From assembly GCA_014799675.1 (NCBI GenBank), contig JAAVHM010000020.1, forward strand, positions 12,501 to 17,802: a stretch of DNA of 5,302 nucleotides, read 5' to 3'. This DNA is from Ruminococcus sp. (GTDB taxonomy: Bacteria; Bacillota; Clostridia; Oscillospirales; Ruminococcaceae). Positions 1 to 5,051 of the stretch are shown piece by piece. The notes beneath the pieces are model-generated. The model saw only the letters and a list, made by a program, of their open reading frames with translations, was not told the origin of the DNA and searched no databases. A program made the translations under genes and the position numbers. Numbering within the stretch: the stretch's first letter is position 1; every line of letters starts with the position of its first letter.

Positions 1-861
1 GTTTTCCGCATACCGGAGGAATATTTCTCCGTATTTTTAATAGGAAGCGTGGGAGGTTATCCCGTCGGGGCAAGGCTTCTTGCGGACATGGCAAGCGAGG
101 GCAAAATAAGCAAGGGGGACGCGGAGCATATGCTTTCCTACTGCTACCTTGCGGGACCCGCTTTTATTTGCAGTATTGCGGGGGTAAAGCTTTTCTCAAG
201 CGTTAAAATTGGAATGATCATTTTTGCGGCAGTTATCGGCGCAAACATTATTATTGGAGTAATTACGGGACTTGGCAGGAAAATTCCTCCCAAAAGCAGG
301 AAAAAAGTTACTTTGGACGTTTCATTTGACTGTCTGATAAAGTCTATTTACAGCGGGGCTAAGGGAATGTTTTCCATTTGTGCGGTAATTGTATTCTTTT
401 CTTCCATAATCTGCATTTTTGACAAGCTTGGGGCAATAAATTACACGGCGGAAATTATTTCAAAAGCTTCGGGGCTTAGCTTCCCCGACAGCATAGCGGC
501 TGTAAAGTCAGTTATCGAGATAAGCAACATTTCGGGACTTACCCCGAATAATTACGGACTTATCCCACTTGCGGCGGCTCTGCTCTCGTTCGGAGGGATA
601 TGCGTTCTCATTCAGACAGCGGGTTTTGTCAGTAATAAATTATCAACAAAACATTTTTATTTAAGCAGAATAATAGCAACGATTATTTCATATTTTTTGT
701 GTAAAATGTTAATTGTAGTATTTAACGCAGAAGCGGTATATGTGATTGCCCCAAAAGGATTGGCTCACCGTCAGAATTCACTAATTCCCGTTCTGTTTTT
801 GTTAATTATGACAATTTTATTATTATCAAATATTTCTATAGAAAAAAAGAAAGAAGTATGA
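1..861 (+). CDS. ylbJ: YlbJ-like sporulation integral membrane protein (nucleoside-recognition/Gate domain), 5' end cut by window
   Basis: The reading frame is open from base 1, so the gene starts before the window; the GTG at 49 lies inside a conserved motif and is not the start. The visible 286 residues carry the GGYPVGA motif (about residues 18-24), then an Asp/Glu-rich linker and a Cys/Gly/Pro segment (YCYLAGPAFI, about 47-56). This order resembles B. subtilis YlbJ, a polytopic membrane protein needed for normal sporulation. About six hydrophobic spans follow, for example IGMIIFAAVIGANIIIG, MFSICAVIVFFSSIICIF, LIPLAAALLSFGGICVLI and LIPVLFLLIMTILLLS. The protein ends in a Lys-rich cytoplasm-like tail (EKKKEV). 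Family members are about 400 residues, so roughly a quarter is missing. Its transported or sensed substrate is unknown. The last 230 bases are more AT-rich than the rest. The family call is firm; orthology to ylbJ itself is likely but not proven, since related Gate proteins occur in other Clostridia roles. Confidence 0.75.
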   Translation, partial: VFRIPEEYFSVFLIGSVGGYPVGARLLADMASEGKISKGDAEHMLSYCYLAGPAFICSIAGVKLFSSVKIGMIIFAAVIGANIIIGVITGLGRKIPPKSRKKVTLDVSFDCLIKSIYSGAKGMFSICAVIVFFSSIICIFDKLGAINYTAEIISKASGLSFPDSIAAVKSVIEISNISGLTPNNYGLIPLAAALLSFGGICVLIQTAGFVSNKLSTKHFYLSRIIATIISYFLCKMLIVVFNAEAVYVIAPKGLAHRQNSLIPVLFLLIMTILLLSNISIEKKKEV

Positions 862-867
862 TATAAT
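839..867 (+). promoter_or_regulatory. Candidate sigma-A-type promoter for the four-cysteine protein gene
   Basis: A perfect TATAAT at 862-867 starts one base after the stop codon of the ylbJ-like gene. A 4/6 match to the -35 box (TAGAAA, 839-844) lies 17 bases upstream, inside the end of that gene. Transcription would start near 874, giving a leader of about 30 bases before the ATG at 906. I see no terminator between the two genes, so read-through from ylbJ is also possible. Confidence 0.5.
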
Positions 868-905
868 GATAATAGTTAAATTATTTGAAAGAAAGGATTG
901 TTACT

Positions 906-1115
906 ATGGCAAAAAAGAAATATTTCGGAAACGATATCCCGCCCCAGTGCCAGTACTGCAACTTCGGAACAAGGGCTAAAGACGGCGGTAAGGTGCTTTG
1001 TGAAAAAAGAGGTCTTGTCAACGGCGATTCCTCATGCTCTAAATATATTTATTCTCCCTTGAAGAGGATTCCCGTTAAGCAGCTCCATATCCCAGGCAAC
1101 TTTGATGATGAATAA
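906..1115 (+). CDS. Small four-cysteine hypothetical protein, probable metal-binding
   Basis: A 69-residue cytosolic protein with no signal peptide or membrane span. The ATG at 906 is chosen because GAAAGGA (891-897) sits 8 bases upstream; the in-frame TTG at 885 has no good ribosome binding site. The four cysteines are at residues 15, 18, 32 and 44 (C-x2-C-x13-C-x11-C), and the N-terminus is basic (MAKKKYFG). The CxxC pair with two further single cysteines suggests a zinc site or possibly an iron-sulphur cluster; that is inference. The C-terminal part is rich in Lys, Pro and Ile with an acidic tail (FDDE). I recognise it only as resembling small conserved hypothetical proteins of Clostridia and assign no function. 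It appears to be transcribed from its own promoter and ends before a strong terminator shared with the convergent penicillin-binding protein gene. Confidence 0.8.
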   Translation: MAKKKYFGNDIPPQCQYCNFGTRAKDGGKVLCEKRGLVNGDSSCSKYIYSPLKRIPVKQLHIPGNFDDE

Positions 1116-1132
1116 TATGTAAAAAACATACG

Positions 1133-1167
1133 GCGGCTGAACAGTGGTTACTGTTCAGCCGCTTTTT
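1133..1167 (+). terminator. Intrinsic terminator, shared by convergent genes
   Basis: A perfect 12-bp stem (1133-1144 with 1151-1162, sequence GCGGCTGAACAG) encloses a 6-base loop and is followed by TTTTT (1163-1167). It terminates the four-cysteine gene, whose stop is 17 bases upstream. On the minus strand the same hairpin follows the penicillin-binding protein and has a TTTTTT run (1126-1121) six bases past the stem, so it probably works both ways, more weakly on that side. The right arm is coding sequence for the last four residues (AAEQ) of that protein and its TAA lies in the loop. Confidence 0.85.
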
Positions 1168-2749
1168 CGTATATGGTGATATTGTCGGCGATTTGCTTAA
1201 AAACGGGTCCCGAAACGGAGTTCCCCGACTTGCCGCCCTCCACAAGGACGGTAACGGCATACTTTGGGCTGTAGGACGGAAAATATCCTGTAAACCAGCA
1301 GTTCATTATCTCGTTTCCGTTTTCGTCGAAATTTCCCGTCTGGGCAGTGGAGGTTTTCCCGCCCGCCGAGGTTTTATCGGGGTTGGACATTGACGTTTCC
1401 GCGCGGACCGTCCGCAGCATAAAGCCTTTCAGAGTTTTTGCGGTCTCATAGGACAGCACCCGTTCCCCTGCTTTTATGGGAGCATAGTCTATCTCTCCGT
1501 TTTCATCGCAAAAGCCTTTTATAATGGTCGGGGTATTTATCACGCCGTTGTTGGCTATAGCGGCGGTCATGCGGCAGATTTGCAGAGGTGTTGCGGTAAG
1601 CATACCCTGCCCGAAAGACATATTTGCTCTTTCGGCGGCAACGGATATCTCCTTTGGGGTCTGGAGATTTCCCGAAGAAGATACCATGCCCGAACAAAGC
1701 TCGGCAGATTTTCCGAAGCCTAAATCGGAGGCGGTCTTGACATACTGCTCGCCGTTAAGGTACTGACTTAACATAATAAAATACGGGTTGCAGGACTGCA
1801 CCATTGCCTCCCGCATATTTATTTCGCCGTGACCGCCCCATTTATGGCAGTTGAAAACCTGTCCGTTTATGTCAACCGCGCCTGTACAGATGTTGCTGTA
1901 CTGAGGACTTATGCCCTGCTCCAAAGCGGCGGCGGCGGTCACAAGCTTAAAGATAGAGCCCACGCTGTACGCCGAAAACGCTCTGTTCACAAAGGGAGAA
2001 TTGCTGTCGTTCAGAGAGGCGGCTATATTTACTGGGTCAAAATCGGGACAGCTCACCACGGCTTTTATGTCCCCGCTTTTAACGTCCATGACGATGATCG
2101 CGCCCTTTTTTATTTCAAAATCGGTGACGGCGGTCTCGCATATTTGCTGGATATTTTTGTCTATTGTAGTAACTATTCCGCTTTTTACGGTGTCCTCACA
2201 GCTTACGGTACTGTCAACGCCTCCCAACACGCTGCCGAGGGCGTCCACGCCGAAAGTCGCCGAATTTACGGAATAATTTGAACGGAGGTACTCGTCGTAT
2301 GCCTTTTCAAGACCGTACATACCCACATTGTCGGAGGTATACCCCACGATATGGGGCGCAAGCTGTTTGCTGTCCGTTCTGACGAGAGAACGGAAGATAA
2401 CGGCTTCCTCCCCCAATTCATAGGCGTCGGGAGTTACCTCGCAAAGAAAGGGCAGGCTGCCGCTTATGCCGCTGTAATATGAGTCCCAGTCAACAAGGTA
2501 GGGCTGTATGCGTACCGCGCCGCTGCTGTTTGGTATGACCACTGCTTCGTATTTTTCCCTGCAATTCACAAGAGGGAGCATATTGCAGTCGTATATACCG
2601 CTGTAGCTGCTGACGGATCTTATCGTATACGAGCCTTTGCCAACCGAGACGGCGGCTATCTCGTCGTCGTTTATAAGCAGGGCAAGACGTACTGCCAAAG
2701 CTATGGAGACGGCGGCAAAAAGGGAAAGAATTACATATAAACGTTTCAA
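1148..2749 (-). CDS. Class B penicillin-binding protein (PbpA/PBP2-like transpeptidase)
   Basis: A monofunctional D,D-transpeptidase that cross-links peptidoglycan outside the membrane. The start is taken as TTG at 2749, 7 bases after AGGTG (2761-2757), giving 533 residues beginning MKRLYVIL. A GTG at 2779 would add ten residues but has no ribosome binding site. One membrane anchor spans about residues 4-27. A pedestal/dimerisation region follows, including GYTSDNVGMYGLEKAYDEYL (about 136-155). The transpeptidase domain runs from about 190 to 525. Its nucleophile motif SIFK is at 265-268 (Ser265), and SCN is at 319-321. The third motif, normally KTG, reads KTS at 465-467 (GGKTSTAQTG), a change to check. 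There is no PASTA domain and no neighbouring ftsW/rodA. The lack of PASTA repeats argues against SpoVD; the length fits clostridial PbpA-like proteins. A role in sporulation is possible given the ylbJ-like neighbour across the convergent junction, but that is inference. Confidence 0.93.
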   Translation of the reverse strand: MKRLYVILSLFAAVSIALAVRLALLINDDEIAAVSVGKGSYTIRSVSSYSGIYDCNMLPLVNCREKYEAVVIPNSSGAVRIQPYLVDWDSYYSGISGSLPFLCEVTPDAYELGEEAVIFRSLVRTDSKQLAPHIVGYTSDNVGMYGLEKAYDEYLRSNYSVNSATFGVDALGSVLGGVDSTVSCEDTVKSGIVTTIDKNIQQICETAVTDFEIKKGAIIVMDVKSGDIKAVVSCPDFDPVNIAASLNDSNSPFVNRAFSAYSVGSIFKLVTAAAALEQGISPQYSNICTGAVDINGQVFNCHKWGGHGEINMREAMVQSCNPYFIMLSQYLNGEQYVKTASDLGFGKSAELCSGMVSSSGNLQTPKEISVAAERANMSFGQGMLTATPLQICRMTAAIANNGVINTPTIIKGFCDENGEIDYAPIKAGERVLSYETAKTLKGFMLRTVRAETSMSNPDKTSAGGKTSTAQTGNFDENGNEIMNCWFTGYFPSYSPKYAVTVLVEGGKSGNSVSGPVFKQIADNITIYEKAAEQ

Positions 2750-2792
2750 AAAAATACACCTCGCGAATAGTATTAACACATTCGTGAGGTGT
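2748..2792 (-). terminator. Intrinsic terminator of the araC-gyrI gene pair, overlapping the start of the next gene
   Basis: On the minus strand, 2792-2780 pairs with 2768-2756: 13 positions with one C-A mismatch, and an 11-base loop. One base later comes a run of seven T (2754-2748). It begins 9 bases after the stop of the GyrI-like gene. The TTG start codon of the penicillin-binding protein uses the last two T of the run, and its ribosome binding site is in the 3' stem arm. On the plus strand the mismatch becomes a G-U pair, but no T run follows, so the minus direction is meant. Confidence 0.75.
2757..2761 (-). promoter_or_regulatory. Ribosome binding site of the penicillin-binding protein, inside a terminator stem
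   Basis: AGGTG on the minus strand lies 7 bases before the TTG at 2749, which is followed by AAA-CGT, giving the usual basic residues just before the anchor helix. This decides the start over the GTG at 2779. The site is part of the 3' arm of the terminator hairpin 2756-2792, so it would be base-paired in any transcript that runs in from the upstream gene pair. Confidence 0.6.
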
Positions 2793-2795
2793 TAT
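2767..2795 (-). promoter_or_regulatory. Weak candidate promoter for the penicillin-binding protein gene
   Basis: On the minus strand ATAACA (2795-2790, 4/6 to TTGACA) and TACTAT (2772-2767, 4/6 to TATAAT) are 17 bases apart. The -10 box overlaps the terminator loop and the first bases of the 3' arm. A transcript started here would lack the 5' arm of the hairpin and so would leave the ribosome binding site free, but the leader would be extremely short. Both boxes are weak matches; the real promoter may be elsewhere. Confidence 0.25.
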
Positions 2796-2801
2796 TCTTG
2801 T

Positions 2802-3305
2802 TTATTCTGCGTAATAGCAGTAATCCATAATAATATTGCCCTTCTCGTCGGGAGCTGTGTAGCGCGGACACAGGCAGTTCTCAAATGACCATGTTCCGCC
2901 GTCGCTGTCTTTCCACAGCTTTATTCCATGCTTTTGCAGTTCGGCGGCGCAGCCGCTTGTGTCGTGTACTTCGTCCTCCTTGCCGTATATCCAGCAAGTA
3001 CCTAAGCCCATTGCGGGAAAGTCCACACATTCAAATCCGTCGGGGACGGTTGTATCGGCGGGAGTGAACATACCTATCCAATATTCAAAGGGCTTATCGG
3101 GACAGCGGCGTTCAAGTCCAACATATCCTCCGCCGTTTTCCCATATTTTGAGAATGGAATCCGTTCCGCCCATTGCTTCCTCCAGCTTGCCAAACCAGTC
3201 GTTTGCGAACCATTCGCCCCACCAACCTCCGAAATCGGGATACTTCTTTCCGATAAAGCGCATTGCAGGGACTTCTTCTCTGAACGTTTTAATAATTTCA
3301 GCCAT
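2802..3305 (-). CDS. Stand-alone GyrI-like small-molecule-binding protein
   Basis: A 167-residue soluble protein of the GyrI-like / AraC effector-binding fold. Visible marks are the opening strand VPAMRFIGKK (12-21), a Trp-rich helix region (GGWWGEWFANDWF, 26-38), a core strand YWIGMF (75-80) and the closing segment PRY...PDEKGNIIMDYCYY (147-165) typical of the family. Members bind drugs or other hydrophobic small molecules; E. coli SbmC/GyrI protects gyrase, and some GyrI-like proteins hydrolyse cyclopropanoid toxins. Which applies here cannot be told. The ATG at 3305 is preceded by GGAAAGGAAA within the last codons of the AraC gene and lies 2 bases after that gene's stop, so the two are translated as a coupled pair. 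Its likely job is to bind, sequester or modify the same ligand the regulator senses (inference). It has six cysteines, several in the C-terminal half. Confidence 0.82.
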   Translation of the reverse strand: MAEIIKTFREEVPAMRFIGKKYPDFGGWWGEWFANDWFGKLEEAMGGTDSILKIWENGGGYVGLERRCPDKPFEYWIGMFTPADTTVPDGFECVDFPAMGLGTCWIYGKEDEVHDTSGCAAELQKHGIKLWKDSDGGTWSFENCLCPRYTAPDEKGNIIMDYCYYAE

Positions 3306-3307
3306 TT

Positions 3308-4132
3308 TTATTTCCTTTCCAGCGGAACATATATCCGTTCCGAATATTTCCTGCTCGTTTCTGCATAGCTTTCCATTTCAAAGCCGTCGCCTCTGCGGTA
3401 ACCGCTGTTGGGAAGCCAGTCGCTGTATATCCAATCCCATGTGCGCCGAATAACGCTGACAAAATCGTGCTGTGAAGCGGGCGGCGTATCGAATACGGCG
3501 TACAGACCCTCCGCAATATCAAGACGCACAGTTCCCGAGATGTCTCCCTTTGCTTTTTCGGAGCATATTCCGATGTAGTAATCAAGTCTGCCCTTTTCGG
3601 AATTCCAGCGCATAACGCCGAAATCCTCCGTTATTTCACCGCCTGACAAGCGCAGGGAACGTTTTTCGGCGTTGTATTTATTCCAGAAGCTTGTTGGCAA
3701 GTCCTCGTCGCACGGATATGCAATGACCGAAAAGCCTTTAATATAACTCATGGAAACGACGGGGTGCAGTTCAGATTTTTCAAACTCAAATGGCTGAAAC
3801 AATCTAAGACTGCAATTTGCCGTTTTGAACTCCGTGGGAAGAATTTTATGCTCCTTTTTAAAGGCGCGGGTGAAATTTTCCTTGGAATTGAAGCCGTACT
3901 CAAAGGCAATATCCGATATGGGTCGGCTCTCTGTTCCGATACGGCGGACAATTTCAGAAATACGGCGTTTTCTTATGTAGTCGGCAGGTGTAAGACGGAC
4001 AGCTTCACGGAACAGCCGCAGAAAATGGAACTCGGAATAGCCTGCAATTTTCGCAAGCAGCTTGTTATCAAGCTCGTACTTTAAATGCGTTTCGATATAG
4101 TCGATAACGCGCTGAATATGCGTCTGCTCCAT
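3308..4132 (-). CDS. AraC-family transcriptional regulator with C-terminal GyrI-like effector domain
   Basis: A 274-residue cytosolic regulator. Residues 1-105 are the AraC DNA-binding domain: first helix-turn-helix about 22-43 (LLAKIAGYSEFHFLRLF), second about 70-92 with the signature ISDIAFEYGFNSKENFTRAFK (72-92), then the family's P-T/F end (LPTEFK). Residues about 125-274 form a GyrI-like ligand domain (DYYIGI 184-189, LYAVFDTPP 210-218, a WDWIYSDWLP segment 232-241 and final IYVPLERK). This is the Rob-like architecture: DNA binding first, effector domain second, typical of regulators of drug or toxin responses. The ATG at 4132 has GGGAGGG (4145-4139) 6 bases upstream. It heads a two-gene unit with the GyrI-like protein. 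Autoregulation is likely from the -10 and inverted repeat just upstream. No transporter gene is adjacent within the window, so the regulated target may be only the partner gene or lie elsewhere. Confidence 0.92.
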   Translation of the reverse strand: MEQTHIQRVIDYIETHLKYELDNKLLAKIAGYSEFHFLRLFREAVRLTPADYIRKRRISEIVRRIGTESRPISDIAFEYGFNSKENFTRAFKKEHKILPTEFKTANCSLRLFQPFEFEKSELHPVVSMSYIKGFSVIAYPCDEDLPTSFWNKYNAEKRSLRLSGGEITEDFGVMRWNSEKGRLDYYIGICSEKAKGDISGTVRLDIAEGLYAVFDTPPASQHDFVSVIRRTWDWIYSDWLPNSGYRRGDGFEMESYAETSRKYSERIYVPLERK

Positions 4133-4138
4133 GTTCGT

Positions 4139-4177
4139 CCCTCCCGATGTAATTATAGTATATTTACTCTTCGGAGG
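4139..4177 (-). promoter_or_regulatory. araC-family gene upstream region: -10 box and RBS framed by an imperfect inverted repeat
   Basis: On the minus strand a perfect TATAAT (4157-4152) precedes GGGAGGG (4145-4139) and the ATG at 4132. No convincing -35 box lies at 16-18 bases (AATCCT at 17), which would suit a promoter needing an activator. CCTCCGA (4177-4171) and TCGGGAGG (4147-4140) form an inverted repeat with one bulged G around the -10 box. It could be an operator, or in read-through RNA a hairpin pairing the ribosome binding site. Confidence 0.45.
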
Positions 4178-4196
4178 ATTGATAAAAATTGCTGTT

Positions 4197-5051
4197 TTAT
4201 TGAATATTATTCTTTATCTTAGCCGCGGTTAAAGTATTCCTCATAAGCATTGCGATAGTCATGGGACCTACGCCGCCGGGAACGGGCGTTATGTACCCCG
4301 CCTTATCAAAGCAAGCCGCATAATCCACATCGCCGCAGAGCTTGCCCTCGCTGTTGCGGTTCATTCCCACGTCGATAACGACTGCACCCTCCTTGACCAT
4401 GTCGGGAGTTACAAAGCCTGCTTTTCCAACGGCGGCAACGAGAATGTCCGCCTTGGAACAAATTTCCGCAAGATTTTTCGTGCGGGAATGACATATCGTC
4501 ACAGTACCGTTTTTATGCAGGAGAAGCATTGCCATAGGCTTGCCCACGATATTGCTTCTGCCGATAACAACGCAGTTCTTGCCGCAAACGTCCACACCCG
4601 TTTCGGCGATAAGCTCCATTACTCCCGCGGGAGTGCAGGGCAGGAAGCTGAAATCACCTATCATGATGTGTCCCACATTTTCGGGGTGGAACGCGTCAAC
4701 GTCCTTTTCGGGACGGATTGCGTTGATTATCGAATTTTCGTTTATCTGCTTCGGCAAAGGAAGCTGCACAAGAATGCCGTTTACCTTGTCGTCATTGTTA
4801 AGCTTTTCAACAAGCTCAAGAAGCTCCGCCTCGGTGGTCTCCTCGGGGAGAGCATACTCATATGAGGTAAAGCCGACCTCCTCGCAGGCTTTTTTCTTGT
4901 TGTTTACGTAAACTCTTGAAGCGGAATTGTTTCCGACTATGACTACTGCGAGACCTATTTCGATACCCTGATCTTTAAGTACCTCCGCTTCCCTGCGAAC
5001 CTGCTCCTTTACCTTTGCGGAGACCGCTTTGCCGTCAATTATTTTCGCCAT
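4197..5051 (-). CDS. folD: Bifunctional methylenetetrahydrofolate dehydrogenase / methenyltetrahydrofolate cyclohydrolase
   Basis: FolD interconverts 5,10-methylene-THF, 5,10-methenyl-THF and 10-formyl-THF in the cytosol, supplying one-carbon units for purines and formyl-Met. The protein is 284 residues, the standard length. The catalytic YxxxK is Y48-K52, followed by VQLPLPKQI (95-103), KDVDAFHP (116-123, where most members have DGFHP), PCTPAG (138-143), the Rossmann loop GRSNIVGKP (164-172), CHSRT (187-191) and the C-terminal PVPGGVGPMT (256-265). The start is ATG 5051, with AAGGAGGA (5067-5060) 8 bases upstream; longer upstream readings in this frame are not supported. Its start overlaps the end of the preceding membrane protein gene by 17 bases, so the two are probably co-transcribed and translationally coupled. 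No intrinsic terminator is visible in the 64 bases to the next gene, so some read-through into the AraC-type gene is possible. Confidence 0.98.
   Translation of the reverse strand: MAKIIDGKAVSAKVKEQVRREAEVLKDQGIEIGLAVVIVGNNSASRVYVNNKKKACEEVGFTSYEYALPEETTEAELLELVEKLNNDDKVNGILVQLPLPKQINENSIINAIRPEKDVDAFHPENVGHIMIGDFSFLPCTPAGVMELIAETGVDVCGKNCVVIGRSNIVGKPMAMLLLHKNGTVTICHSRTKNLAEICSKADILVAAVGKAGFVTPDMVKEGAVVIDVGMNRNSEGKLCGDVDYAACFDKAGYITPVPGGVGPMTIAMLMRNTLTAAKIKNNIQ

Noticed and set aside
885..905. TTG at 885 as start of the four-cysteine protein
   Set aside because: The AAAGGA lies after this codon and is correctly spaced for the ATG at 906.
1829..2281. 150-residue open frame on the plus strand opposite the penicillin-binding protein (and a second one at 1911-2276)
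   Set aside because: It lies inside the transpeptidase core on the other strand, has no plausible RBS or family features, and follows from the codon bias of the real gene.
2750..2779. GTG at 2779 as start of the penicillin-binding protein
   Set aside because: No RBS precedes it and it would translate the terminator loop and arm; TTG at 2749 has AGGTG 7 bases upstream and gives a typical N-terminus.
2959..3453. 164-residue plus-strand open frame opposite the GyrI-like and AraC genes
   Set aside because: Ser/Pro-rich composition without domain signs; it spans two well-supported minus-strand genes and is an antisense shadow.
4179..4210. TTGATA with a downstream TATTAT on the plus strand, as a promoter
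   Set aside because: The spacing is 20 bases and no plus-strand gene follows; it would run antisense into folD, so there is no support.
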